Positions 1-7,923 are shown, counted from the stretch's first letter. The stretch is DNA of 11,712 bases from Bacillota bacterium (GCA_023460055.1 JAEWRJ010000029.1:1-11712); one strand, 5' to 3'. Numbers and translations are program-made. The notes: generated by a model not told the origin, from the sequence alone.

Positions 1-1176
1 CATGTAGTAATAGCCGAAGTCGTTGGTCTCGCCCCAGTTCTTTTCCAAGTGCGTGTTCACCATCTTGATGACGGCTTCCGGATGCTCAAATCCCTTGCGG
101 ACCGCAAAGTAACGGGACGTACGGAACTTCAGCGGCACCTTGGGCAGCTGGTCGTCAGCTGAGACGATGTTGATGCCGATCCAGTTGGCATTGTTGTCAT
201 TGGTGTGGTTGCTTAAAAGCGGATAGATGGGATTCCACTGCTCGCCAAAGTCGATGCCGCACTTGCCGGCTGCGATAGACTCAGCGACCTTGCCGCCATC
301 CTTCACGCCAAATTCCATGTCCAGCATGCCCTTGGCGTACATATCCGCCAGGGTCTGCAGAGCAGCCTTCACCTCAGGCTGAACGCTACCGTAAGCCAGC
401 GAACCGTCCTCTTTCTGCATCCAGAAGTTCGGATAGGCATGGAAGCCGGCGAAGAAACCTTCAGTGCCCATAGCGCCTGAATACAGGTTCTTGGTGATAG
501 CCATCGCGAATGTATCATTTACGCCATTGCCATCGGGATCCTGCGTTACAAACGCTTCCGCGACGGCCAGCAGTTCCTGCATGGTCTTGGGGATCTCAAG
601 ACCCAGCTTATCCAGCCAGTCTTTGCGGATCCACAGGAATTGCGCGCATTCGATGGACGCGTCTACGTTGGGGATCGCCATCAGCCTTCCGCTGAAGGTA
701 GCGGAGTTAAGGACAGATTCACCTTCCTCGGTGTAGATGCTCTTGGTGTAGTCCGAGGCGTACTTCGCCCAATGGTCGGTCATGTCCTCAACCATACCCG
801 CGTCAACCAGCTGCTTGAGCTGCTGCGCGTTGACGTTGACAACGTCAGGCAGATCTCCGGAAGCCAGCGTGACATTGATTTTTTGCATATAGGCGTCGTC
901 CGCGTAGCCGCCGGCAACGGTCCAATCGTATGTAACGTTGATGCCGAGCATGTCTCTGTACAACTTGAGCCAGCGGTTATCCTCCATCGTTTCGCCGGGC
1001 GTGTTGGGCAAAACATTGCTGGACAGATCGTCGTCAATGGTACGAACGAAGCTGATGTCGATGGCAGGCTCATACTTGCTCAGAGGACCATCCTCGGCGC
1101 CCGCCCACACAAAGGCAGTCAGCATGCACAGGCACAGAGCGGAGACCAAAATCCTTTTTAACACGTGAGATTTCAT
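1..1176 (-). CDS. ABC transporter extracellular solute-binding protein, LplA/YtcQ-like (partial, C-terminus off the left edge)
   Basis: The frame is open for all 392 codons from the ATG at 1176 to the window edge, so the C-terminus is missing. Large binding proteins of the LplA type are usually around 500-550 residues. It starts after AAAGGAGGG, 4 bases upstream. The N-terminus has Lys/Arg, a hydrophobic stretch at about residues 9-25, and a signal peptidase I-like AGA|ED site at about 25-29. The two Cys at 15 and 17 do not sit in a good lipobox. The text DPDGNGVNDT is the calcium-loop-like motif typical of this group, and residues such as FLWIRKDWLDKLG, TMQELLAVAEAF and YFAVRKGFEHPEAVIKM also fit the family. 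Its role would be capture of an oligosaccharide or similar solute outside the membrane for an ABC importer. It follows the kinase/regulator pair, which likely controls it. Substrate unknown. Confidence 0.9.
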   Translation of the reverse strand, partial: MKSHVLKRILVSALCLCMLTAFVWAGAEDGPLSKYEPAIDISFVRTIDDDLSSNVLPNTPGETMEDNRWLKLYRDMLGINVTYDWTVAGGYADDAYMQKINVTLASGDLPDVVNVNAQQLKQLVDAGMVEDMTDHWAKYASDYTKSIYTEEGESVLNSATFSGRLMAIPNVDASIECAQFLWIRKDWLDKLGLEIPKTMQELLAVAEAFVTQDPDGNGVNDTFAMAITKNLYSGAMGTEGFFAGFHAYPNFWMQKEDGSLAYGSVQPEVKAALQTLADMYAKGMLDMEFGVKDGGKVAESIAAGKCGIDFGEQWNPIYPLLSNHTNDNNANWIGINIVSADDQLPKVPLKFRTSRYFAVRKGFEHPEAVIKMVNTHLEKNWGETNDFGYYYM

Positions 1177-1225
1177 AGAACCCTCCTTTAGGATACATCG
1201 ATATTGCCGCAGAGCTAATACTTGC

Positions 1226-1254
1226 ATTATAGAGGGATGTCACAGGAATACTAG
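1226..1254 (-). promoter_or_regulatory. Promoter of the solute-binding protein gene
   Basis: On the minus strand a perfect -10 TATAAT lies at 1226-1231. With a 17-base spacer the -35 position (1249-1254) reads CTAGTA, a poor match to TTGACA. This predicts a start near 1218 and a leader of about 42 bases. A good -10 with a poor -35 suggests dependence on an activator, and the direct repeats immediately upstream provide a plausible site. Confidence 0.55.
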
Positions 1255-1282
1255 CGCCAATTCTTTACGCTGACCGCCAATT
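1255..1282 (-). promoter_or_regulatory. Putative AraC-type operator: two direct AATTGGCG repeats 20 bp apart
   Basis: On the minus strand the octamer AATTGGCG occurs at 1282-1275 and again at 1262-1255, start to start exactly 20 bp, so both copies face the same side of the helix. The downstream copy abuts the weak -35 of the binding-protein promoter. AraC-family activators commonly bind direct repeats about 21 bp apart with the proximal site next to or overlapping -35. The neighbouring gene at 1317-3008 encodes an AraC-type response regulator, the obvious candidate to bind here. Binding itself is inferred. Confidence 0.5.
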
Positions 1283-1316
1283 TTTATGCCATTCAGTCCC
1301 ACTGCCTATCAATTAT

Positions 1317-3008
1317 TTACTTTTGCGCGGTTTCTTGACATTCGCGGAATTCCTGAGGTGTGCGCCCCGTATTCTTCTTAAAGAGCCGCGTGAAAGACGT
1401 CGTGTTGTCGTAGCCGATCTGCCGCGCGATATCCTGAATACGCATGCTGCCGCTTAGCAAAAGCTCTTTTGCCTGCGCGATGCGAACGCCCTCGATGTAA
1501 GCGGATAGATTCATGCCAGTCATCTGCCGATAGAAGCGGGAAAGATAACTTGGATTGAGATGAACCTGCTCAGAGAGCCGGACGAGCGACAGATCCTCCG
1601 CCAGATGCTCATGAATGAACGTTTGAAGACCTGCAATGGTCTTGTCAACGCGCTTATGCTGCTCCTCACGCTGCAGCTTGAGCAGCACCCCCGCCAATTC
1701 GCGCAGATAATCGGCAGCCTCGGCCCAGCTGTCAAACAGCTCTGGCTTCGTTAGATTATATTGCGCTAGTCGAAAAGAAACCTTCTCCATCATATCCCAG
1801 CGATTGATATATGAAAGCAAAGCAAGCGCGACGGTGAAGTACGCCTCCAGCGCCAGCGGATCGTGCTTGCTTTTGATGGAGTACAGCGGCTCAAGGTATG
1901 TGAGCAGCAGCTCATAAAAAGGCTCGGAGCGCCCGACCATCAGCATCTGTTCCATCTCTGTCAGATCCTTGCGTCCAAGCGTTTTGTTCAATTCAGGCGA
2001 ACCTTCACGCGTGGAGACGACGGAGTGCTCATGTTGACAATGATTGTATTGTTCATCATAGATTAAAAACGTCTCGATACCCTCGCCGATCCCGCAAGCC
2101 AGCGCCCGATTGAGCTGTGCTGCCTGGATGGGGACATTGTTCCAGTCACAAGCATTCGCGGCAACCACGAAGCTGACGGGCATGCTCAGTGCATCGCGGC
2201 ATATTGCCTGCGCCATTTCCAGCGTGCCAGATAAGAATGACAATGCTTTCTGATACGCCTCATCATCCAAAGACTGCTCCATTTCAGTACCGCCTAAGAT
2301 AGCGCTTGGCTGCGCAAACAGCAGGAGCTGATTGTAGCCGTTGAACTGAAAAAAGCAGGTGAGCGTTGGCATAATGGAGCGCGCGATGATCTCCCGGATG
2401 GATTGCATCCGCCGCATGTCCTCCATATAGCCGGAAGAGCTCTCCTCCGCGCTGCACAGGGTCATCAGCAGGGGGAGTTCTGCGCGCAGGGGAACGCCAA
2501 GTTCCTCCAGTGTTTCGCGGGCGGCGGTAGTGTGACCTCGCAGAATGTTCCCAAAATAATTCTGCTGGTAGAACCCGTTCGCCTGCGTCATCTGCTCCTT
2601 GGCTTTGCGCAGCAGATCCTCCGTGCGCATTTCTCTCTGGAGAGCATGTATTGCCTCCCGCACCTTCTCGATGACCTTCATCGGGTCTTCAGTCTTGAGC
2701 AGATAGCTGGTATTTGGGCTTTGGATGGCGCGATACACATAATCAAACTCGTCATATCCCGTCAGAATGATGACATGGCACTTCGGCCATCGCTTCCGAA
2801 TTTCCTCCAGCAGCCCAATCCCATCCATCTCAGGCATGCGTATATCAGTCAAAACGAGGTCCATGCGCGTACGATCCAGCCATTCCTCTGCCTCGCGGCC
2901 GGAATAAGACTTGTAGATATCCAGATCAAGATCCGTCTGTGAAGATAGAATCTCACTCAAGCCATGCACGATCAACTCTTCATCATCAACGATCAACAGC
3001 CGATACAT
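1317..3008 (-). CDS. Response regulator with AraC-type DNA-binding domain (YesN family)
   Basis: A 563-residue cytoplasmic transcription regulator. Residues 1-120 form a receiver domain with the acidic pair D8/D9, phospho-acceptor D55 in LTDIRMPEMDG, T83 and K105. A middle region of about 330 residues has no motif I can name, as is common in the YesN group. Residues about 460-557 are an AraC domain with two helix-turn-helix units (LSEQVHLNPSYLSRFYRQ and IQDIARQIGYDNTTSFTRLF) ending in GRTPQEF. The start has GGAGGAGG 9 bases upstream, inside the end of the kinase gene, and the two frames overlap by 23 bases, pointing to translational coupling. Phosphorylation by the neighbouring kinase and activation of the downstream solute-binding protein gene are inferred from domains and order. 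Confidence 0.95.
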   Translation of the reverse strand: MYRLLIVDDEELIVHGLSEILSSQTDLDLDIYKSYSGREAEEWLDRTRMDLVLTDIRMPEMDGIGLLEEIRKRWPKCHVIILTGYDEFDYVYRAIQSPNTSYLLKTEDPMKVIEKVREAIHALQREMRTEDLLRKAKEQMTQANGFYQQNYFGNILRGHTTAARETLEELGVPLRAELPLLMTLCSAEESSSGYMEDMRRMQSIREIIARSIMPTLTCFFQFNGYNQLLLFAQPSAILGGTEMEQSLDDEAYQKALSFLSGTLEMAQAICRDALSMPVSFVVAANACDWNNVPIQAAQLNRALACGIGEGIETFLIYDEQYNHCQHEHSVVSTREGSPELNKTLGRKDLTEMEQMLMVGRSEPFYELLLTYLEPLYSIKSKHDPLALEAYFTVALALLSYINRWDMMEKVSFRLAQYNLTKPELFDSWAEAADYLRELAGVLLKLQREEQHKRVDKTIAGLQTFIHEHLAEDLSLVRLSEQVHLNPSYLSRFYRQMTGMNLSAYIEGVRIAQAKELLLSGSMRIQDIARQIGYDNTTSFTRLFKKNTGRTPQEFRECQETAQK

Positions 3009-4731
3009 TGCTCTCAGCCTCCTCCCATATCATCGTCAGCGTCACACACAGACCGCCCATGCCGCTTCGCGTTACGCCCAGACCGCTTTCCGAGCCAAAC
3101 GCCAGCTGAACTCTGCGGTGTACGTTGATCAGACCGGTCACCTCGCCTGGATGCTGCTCATTTCCAAGACGTTCCAGAAGTTGCGCCAGCTGCTCATCAG
3201 ACATGCCGTTTCCGTTGTCTTCAACGGTGATGGCCAGTCCGCTCGGCAGCGGCGTGAAGTTCATCGCGACAACACAGCCGCTGCTCCGTTTTTCCACAGC
3301 ATACTCAAAGGCATTTTCCAGAAGCGGCTGCAGAATGATCCGGGGTACACGCACAGAGAGAAAAGAGTCCGGGCATTCACCGATGGTGAGCGTTAGGCGC
3401 TTGGAGAAACGCATGCTTTGTATCTGCGCGTAGTTTTTCGCATGGGTGAGCTCCTCGGAAAGAGTGACCTCGTCCGTGCTGTTGCGCGTAATGAATCGGA
3501 AGTATTCGCCCAAATGCTGCGTGAACGTGATGAGCTGCTCGTCCCCCACGCGCGCCATGGTATTGATGAGAAAGATACTGTTATAAAGGAAATGCGGATT
3601 GATCTGCGCCTGAAGCTGTTTCATTTCCGCACGTTGCATAAGGATATGCTGACGATAACTCTGATTAACGAGTGTTTCCAGCCGATTTGTCATTTTGTTG
3701 AATCGGCGGCAAAGATAACGAAACTCGCCTTTTCCGCTTTCCGGCACAACGACGCTGAAATCGCCTGTCTCGACGCGCTGAAACGCCGCGACCAACGCGG
3801 ACAGAGGGCGATGGATAGCTCGAAACACAAAAATCAGATAGAACACTATCAGGATTCCTGTAAGGATGGAGAAGATCCACACCCCGACGTATAAGGCCCG
3901 CATTGGAGCCATGACCGCTTCCTGCGGGATATAGCGCCAAAGCGACATGCCCAGATAATCCGATTTGGCCGTTACAATAAAATACTTGCTGTTGTCGTGG
4001 ATATTCGCGCGCTGCTCATCCTCCAGCACCATCGCGTCCGTCAGTGCCGGATCGCTTGTGCCGGACGCGATCATCTCATTTTGTCCCGTCCATAGCAGGA
4101 AAGAGCTGCTGTCAGGGTAGATTTCAAACTGCTCCAAAGTCTGGCGGAGTACGTCGGAATTCAGCACGATTTCAATGGAATACAGCGGCTTTTTATTCCA
4201 TTCGTGAAGCGTACTGATAAACAGCTGATCGCCGTTGTGCAGAATCTGCGCGCCTGTAAGGCCATTGGGCACATAGAGTGTCGTGAACCGCTCCTGCATA
4301 AAATCGTCTACACCGCCCATGGCGGAAATCGTTTTTTGGATCGTTGGAATATGAGCGCGTACCTCCTTGATATAGGGGCTGCTGTTTCGTATAGTAATGA
4401 GGCGGCGATGAAGCTGAAGTATGCTGTCGACATATTCGTAGTTTGACATAATCGGATAACGGATGGCCAAACGGTTGAGATATTCATCGTTCAGGCAATC
4501 GTATTGCAGGATGCGTATCCGTTCGATCTCCCTGGCGAGTGAATCCAAATAGTAGGTTGCCTGCGTCGTTGCCGAGCCGCTGATCTCATTGCGGATTGAT
4601 TTGATCCCGCTGTCATAGATATACATGCCAAGCCCATAAATTGGGAGGACAACCGCCAGCAACATCAGGATGAGGCGGCTCAATATGCTGTTGCGGCGAA
4701 CTTCGCGCATGGGCTGTTGCTCTTTGGACAT
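2986..4731 (-). CDS. Membrane sensor histidine kinase (YesM family)
   Basis: A 581-residue kinase. One membrane segment lies at about 16-38 and a second at about 281-303, enclosing an extracellular sensor region of about 240 residues. A HAMP linker follows at about 304-355, then the His_kinase domain with the phosphorylated His in QINPHFLYNS (H380). The ATPase part shows the N box ILQPLLENAFEYAVEK (N473) and the G box EDNGNGM (504-510). This arrangement is that of YesM/LytS-type kinases that pair with AraC-type regulators and usually sit beside ABC sugar transporters. The ATG is preceded by GAGGT at normal spacing. The signal is unknown; it may be an extracellular sugar, sensed directly or through the binding protein encoded downstream. 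Confidence 0.95.
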   Translation of the reverse strand: MSKEQQPMREVRRNSILSRLILMLLAVVLPIYGLGMYIYDSGIKSIRNEISGSATTQATYYLDSLAREIERIRILQYDCLNDEYLNRLAIRYPIMSNYEYVDSILQLHRRLITIRNSSPYIKEVRAHIPTIQKTISAMGGVDDFMQERFTTLYVPNGLTGAQILHNGDQLFISTLHEWNKKPLYSIEIVLNSDVLRQTLEQFEIYPDSSSFLLWTGQNEMIASGTSDPALTDAMVLEDEQRANIHDNSKYFIVTAKSDYLGMSLWRYIPQEAVMAPMRALYVGVWIFSILTGILIVFYLIFVFRAIHRPLSALVAAFQRVETGDFSVVVPESGKGEFRYLCRRFNKMTNRLETLVNQSYRQHILMQRAEMKQLQAQINPHFLYNSIFLINTMARVGDEQLITFTQHLGEYFRFITRNSTDEVTLSEELTHAKNYAQIQSMRFSKRLTLTIGECPDSFLSVRVPRIILQPLLENAFEYAVEKRSSGCVVAMNFTPLPSGLAITVEDNGNGMSDEQLAQLLERLGNEQHPGEVTGLINVHRRVQLAFGSESGLGVTRSGMGGLCVTLTMIWEEAESNVSAVDR

Positions 4732-4793
4732 CGCTTACCTCGTATTTCATATTGCATCACCGCTCAATTACACCGTGTGATAGGTGATCGTTG

Positions 4794-4821
4794 GTTATAT
4801 GCCCAAGGCCGGTACTGTCTG
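4794..4821 (-). promoter_or_regulatory. Possible promoter of the kinase-regulator operon
   Basis: On the minus strand TATAAC (4794-4799, five of six to consensus) lies 16 bases downstream of CAGACA (4816-4821, four of six). It sits about 65 bases before the kinase start. It is the best pair I could find upstream of the kinase, but it is weak and may be chance. Confidence 0.25.
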
Positions 4822-4897
4822 CGCGTGTTCGCAGCCTTGGATTCCCACTGCCATGTCATGCAGCTTGTTTGCTGGGCGATTGAAGCGATTCTTCATA

Positions 4898-5168
4898 TCA
4901 TGATGATCTTGCAGCCGACCAGTCTTCTGAGCATTCCATCAGGCAGCCTGTTACCGGCCGCAGACAGAATTCAAGATTGGGCACGATGCCCGTTCCCCCG
5001 GTCCTTCGCCTGATCTCCCTGTTCTGTTGCTCTATCACGCAGACATCGGATCTTCTGCCCCCGTGAATCGGAATAGCATCCCTGATACATTCGCGGTATC
5101 CTTACGCCGAGCCATTGGGTTATCTTGTTTATGAATGTTTTGGCAACACCCATTAAAGAGTAGCCCAA
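4898..5168 (-). pseudogene. Decayed C-terminal fragment of an IS256/mutator-like transposase
   Basis: On the minus strand, the frame running from the TAA at 5104 to the TGA at 4898 encodes IEQQNREIRRRT, then GTGIVPN, then CLRP and LMECSEDW. This matches in order the C-terminal signature of IS256-family transposases, roughly IER.NREIRRRT.VVGIFPN..SCLRLV..LME.SEEW. The residues KIRCLR that should directly precede it lie in the next frame (about 5035-5050), as though some bases around an RTSN motif were deleted. Upstream residues (INKITQWL, then GYRECIRDAI) again change frame near 5104. The N-terminal two-thirds of a transposase is absent, so this is a non-functional scar. Recognition is by eye; the boundaries, especially on the right, are approximate. 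Confidence 0.6.
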
Positions 5169-5520
5169 GCGGCTTGAGCATCCATTTGTGCTTCTCTAAA
5201 GATACGATCATTAATGTACTGTATCTTCCTTATTCATATATGCAATCATATCATATATTGCATTGACAAAAAAGCAATTTCGTTTGGAAATGAAGAATTC
5301 CCGCTCTCCGATTCATGTTCAATGGCTTCTTCCATCCGCCCGAAGCACTTCGTTCATGTCGATTGAGAGGCTTGTAACGGCTATTGTCAAACTATTTAAA
5401 ACGAGGGATTTGAAAAAATATACAAAGGATGAAAAGTGTCTAAAAGAGACCGGCGGTTTTCAATTGATATCAGATGAGCGTAAATGAATGATTATGCGCC
5501 GATGATGACCTTGATTGTCT
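5169..5520. other. Gene-poor AT-rich stretch
   Basis: No convincing gene is visible in either strand. A plus-strand frame at 5263-5487 and a 35-codon minus-strand frame starting near 5360 have no ribosome binding site or recognisable motif. The only structure noted is a 22-bp inverted repeat at 5241-5262 with TGCAAT/ATTGCA arms in an A/T-rich context. No clear terminator hairpin follows the isomerase-like gene that ends at 5521. Confidence 0.5.
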
Positions 5521-6276
5521 TCAGACGAACTCGGCCAGAGAGCGCAGCAAAGGCAGGATCACCTGTCTGTCTGAGGGAAAAAGCTCGATCCCGACAGGTA
5601 TATCAATCCTCTGCGCGTTGATATAGTCAAAGAAGAGGCGATGGTCAAATCCATCGAATATCTTCTCATCCCGTGCCGGGAAGCCCGCTATATGAAAGTG
5701 TCCGATCAGACGGAGGTTCTCCCGAATGACAGAAAGAACATCCTCGCCCATATGCAGCTGATGATACACGTCATACAGCAGCCGCACGTTTGGCGAATCC
5801 ACCTCACGTATGATCTCGAATCCCTCGTTTGAGGACGTCAGGTAATATCCAGGATGATCTTCGACCGTGTTGAGCGGCTCGATCAGCAGCGTTATGCGCT
5901 CACGCTCCAATAGCCCTTTCACGCTTCGCAAGCCATCTACAATAGCGCGATGCTGCTCTACTCTGGGTAATCCTGTATCTGCTCCCACTTGTGTAATAAG
6001 CTGATCTCCGCCAAGATATTGGATAGTTTCAACAGCGCGGGTCAGGCTTTGAGCATATTGCGAACGTTTACCCGGATCGTTGAGAATAAAGCATTCCGGG
6101 CAGCATGCCTTGATGCGGGTTCCCGTATTCGCCATTGCCTGTTGAAGAGGTACTAATTCATTCCGGCGTATTGTCCAGCGTTCAAACACATCAAATCCGC
6201 TCTCGCCCAGCGTGAAGAGTGCCTCCTCCGCCGAAAACCCCCTGAAGACCGATTCAAGATTGAATACGATGTTCAT
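5521..6276 (-). CDS. TIM-barrel sugar isomerase/epimerase, hydroxypyruvate isomerase-like
   Basis: A 251-residue protein of the xylose-isomerase-like (AP_endonuc_2) TIM-barrel family, close in length to hydroxypyruvate isomerase (about 258). Candidate metal ligands are E133 in LLIEPLNT, D169 in LLYDVYH, H195 in GHFHIAG and E231 in GIELFPS. The stretch EDHPGYYLTSS at 139-149 strongly resembles the hydroxypyruvate isomerase signature. The C-terminal part (ARDEKIFDGFDH) departs from the usual GRHEP...GEINY, so the substrate may differ and I give no symbol. The ribosome binding site is weak (GGGG about 6 bases upstream). The gene starts 75 bases after the aldo/keto reductase gene in the same direction, so the two are probably co-transcribed in a sugar or hydroxy-acid pathway. 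Confidence 0.82.
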   Translation of the reverse strand: MNIVFNLESVFRGFSAEEALFTLGESGFDVFERWTIRRNELVPLQQAMANTGTRIKACCPECFILNDPGKRSQYAQSLTRAVETIQYLGGDQLITQVGADTGLPRVEQHRAIVDGLRSVKGLLERERITLLIEPLNTVEDHPGYYLTSSNEGFEIIREVDSPNVRLLYDVYHQLHMGEDVLSVIRENLRLIGHFHIAGFPARDEKIFDGFDHRLFFDYINAQRIDIPVGIELFPSDRQVILPLLRSLAEFV

Positions 6277-6350
6277 GCTATGCCCCGTTTCATACCTTCT
6301 TCGCTGTGCTTGCTTCTTTCTTGGTTCATCATCGCGCTATTAATCTCAGC

Positions 6351-7271
6351 TTAGGGCAAAATATTCCCCGCCGCGAGGTAAATTTCGTACCATTCCTCGC
6401 GGGTCAGGTTGATCCCGGCGGCCTTCACGCAATCCAGCAAGCGGCTCGTATTCATCGTGCCGGTCACGGGCTGCATATGGGCCGGGTGGCGCAGAAGCGA
6501 CGCGACGGCGATGGTGGTGTTGCTTACGCCATAGCGGGCGGCAATCTCGTCAATCTTGCGGTTGAGCGCCGGGAACTTATCGCTGCCCAGAAACACACCC
6601 TCAAAAAAGCCGTACTGGAATGGTGACCAGGCCTGAATGGTGATGTCGTTCAGACGGCAGAAATCCAGCACGCTGCCGTCGCGGTTTACAGCGCGTTCAT
6701 CCCCCATATTCACGTGCAGGCCCTGGGAGATCATGCCGGCGTGCATGATGCTCAGCTGCAGCTGGTTGGCGACGATGGGCTGCTTCACAAATTTCTTCAA
6801 CAGCTGTATCTGCATGGGGTTCTGGTTGGAGACGCCAAAGTGGCGCACTTTTCCGCTGCTTTGGAGATGGTCGAAGGCCTCGGCCACTTCCTCGGGCTCC
6901 ACCAGCGCGTCCGGGCGGTGCAGGAGCAGCACGTCCAGATAATCGGTCTTCAGCCGCTTGAGGCTGCCATGCACCGAGGCCAGGATGTGTTCTTTGGAAA
7001 AATCAAACGCGACGCCGTCGCGGATACCGCATTTTGATTGCAGGATCACCCGCTCGCGCACGGCGCCGGTCATGTGGATGGCTTCTGAAAACTTACGCTC
7101 GCACTCGCCGTCGCCGTACTTGTCCGCGTGGTCGAATAAATTGGCGCCCGCGTCCAAGGCAGTTTGCACAAAACGCTCTGCCTCGGCCTGGTTGAGCCCT
7201 GTGATGCGCAGGCAGCCCACCGCGATCACCGGTACCTGCAAATCAGATGTTCCAAGCTTCATGGTCTTCAT
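6351..7271 (-). CDS. Aldo/keto reductase, YdhF-like
   Basis: A 306-residue NAD(P)H-dependent oxidoreductase of the aldo/keto reductase superfamily. The catalytic tetrad is visible: D47 in FDHADKYG, Y52, K80 in SKCG and H118 in LLLHRPD. Further family text includes SGKVRHFGVSN (139-149), TNQLQLS-like VANQLQLSIMH, and WSPFQYGFF near the cofactor site. AAGGAGGG lies 8 bases upstream of the first Met, which favours that start over Met4. The protein most resembles E. coli YdhF among those I know. It is more GC-rich than the two-component genes to its left. It likely heads a small operon with the isomerase-like gene, reducing or oxidising a sugar-derived carbonyl; the substrate is unknown. Confidence 0.92.
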   Translation of the reverse strand: MKTMKLGTSDLQVPVIAVGCLRITGLNQAEAERFVQTALDAGANLFDHADKYGDGECERKFSEAIHMTGAVRERVILQSKCGIRDGVAFDFSKEHILASVHGSLKRLKTDYLDVLLLHRPDALVEPEEVAEAFDHLQSSGKVRHFGVSNQNPMQIQLLKKFVKQPIVANQLQLSIMHAGMISQGLHVNMGDERAVNRDGSVLDFCRLNDITIQAWSPFQYGFFEGVFLGSDKFPALNRKIDEIAARYGVSNTTIAVASLLRHPAHMQPVTGTMNTSRLLDCVKAAGINLTREEWYEIYLAAGNILP

Positions 7272-7294
7272 TCCGAAAACCCTCCTTCATAGCC

Positions 7295-7308
7295 GGCGGT
7301 TTACCGCC
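7295..7308. repeat. GGCGGT-TT-ACCGCC inverted repeat before the aldo/keto reductase
   Basis: A perfect 6-bp inverted repeat separated by two bases, lying just upstream of the ribosome binding site of the aldo/keto reductase gene. Its size and position would suit a repressor operator or a small leader hairpin. No promoter can be placed nearby with confidence, so its role is open. Confidence 0.35.
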
Positions 7309-7346
7309 TGTGTCTGTACTGTTTTTCCGTCTGGAATGCTGCGGTT

Positions 7347-7493
7347 TTATGCTTTGCCGATGCCACCGGCTGCCTGGCACTTCGCACAGACGATGCCGGC
7401 TCTGCCCGCGCAGGGCAGTCCGGTTCAGCTACCCGATGCCCGGTTCGACCTGCCGGGGTAGAACATTCTCTTGCCGTAAGGACATACTACCAT
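7347..7493 (-). other. Short reading frame interrupted by one in-frame UGA followed by a hairpin
   Basis: On the minus strand an ATG at 7493, preceded by GGAG at 5-base spacing, encodes MVVCPYGKRMFYPGRSNRA and stops after 22 codons at a UGA (7427-7425). The same frame then continues for 25 more codons to a TAA at 7347 and encodes AGIVCAKCQAAGGIGKA, a CxxC-containing end. Immediately after the UGA is a hairpin at 7396-7423 (CCGG, then a six-bp CTGCCC/GGGCAG stem with a five-base loop). It may be a small zinc-binding protein broken by a nonsense mutation, a leader peptide with a following hairpin, or chance. UGA recoding is conceivable but unsupported. Confidence 0.3.
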
Positions 7494-7499
7494 AAATTC

Positions 7500-7864
7500 T
7501 CCGAAGCGAAAATAGACGTTCATTAGACGACTTTCCGGTCTTCGCGCCCGCCTCATGCAATGGTATTCTATCATCATATCAACTCAGCAGAGCCGTTATA
7601 AACTGTACCCCAATGTGTGGCCAGCTGAAAGATATACTGCGTTGGTATGCCGATCAACCACTTTTTGGCGTATAGATTCAATGGACCGCATACTCTTGCA
7701 CGCTTCCCCTATACTCGCGCACGCTACATGGGTGGGGGTTGCATATTTTTAAACCATATTCAAGCTAAAAGACTATAGGATCGTAAATCATCCTTATTTT
7801 CCGCACCCATTCTGCTCTACCACAACTCCTCCACCCTCAAAAAGTGAGCAATATCAACGATTCT
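7500..7864. other. Stretch without recognisable genes
   Basis: Short frames exist on both strands (for example a plus frame at 7555-7752 and a 31-codon minus frame near 7620-7690) but none has a ribosome binding site or familiar residues. No repeats or promoters could be supported. It lies downstream of the tRNA-Ser terminator and upstream of the aldo/keto reductase region. Confidence 0.45.
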
Positions 7865-7895
7865 ACAACAAAACCCACCTCGAAACGAAGTGGGT
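7865..7895 (-). terminator. Intrinsic terminator after tRNA-Ser
   Basis: Read on the minus strand, a 10-bp stem with one mismatch (arms 7886-7895 and 7873-7882) and a 3-base loop is followed by TTTGTTGTA. It lies about 30 bases beyond the tRNA 3' end. A smaller six-bp hairpin with a four-base loop sits between them at 7904-7919. Confidence 0.75.
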
Positions 7896-7923
7896 CTCAT
7901 TGTATCAACTGTTGTTGATGATG

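Noticed and set aside
464..1161. Several plus-strand open frames inside the binding-protein gene.
   Set aside because: They lie antisense to a continuous minus-strand gene with a signal peptide and family motifs, and have no ribosome binding sites.
5263..5487. 74-codon plus-strand frame upstream of the isomerase-like gene's 3' end.
   Set aside because: No ribosome binding site, no familiar residues, and base composition like the surrounding non-coding DNA.
7420..7465. Possible second tRNA, because a GGTTCGACC segment resembles a T-loop.
   Set aside because: The loop between the CCCGG/CCGGG arms is nine bases, and no acceptor or anticodon arm can be drawn around it.
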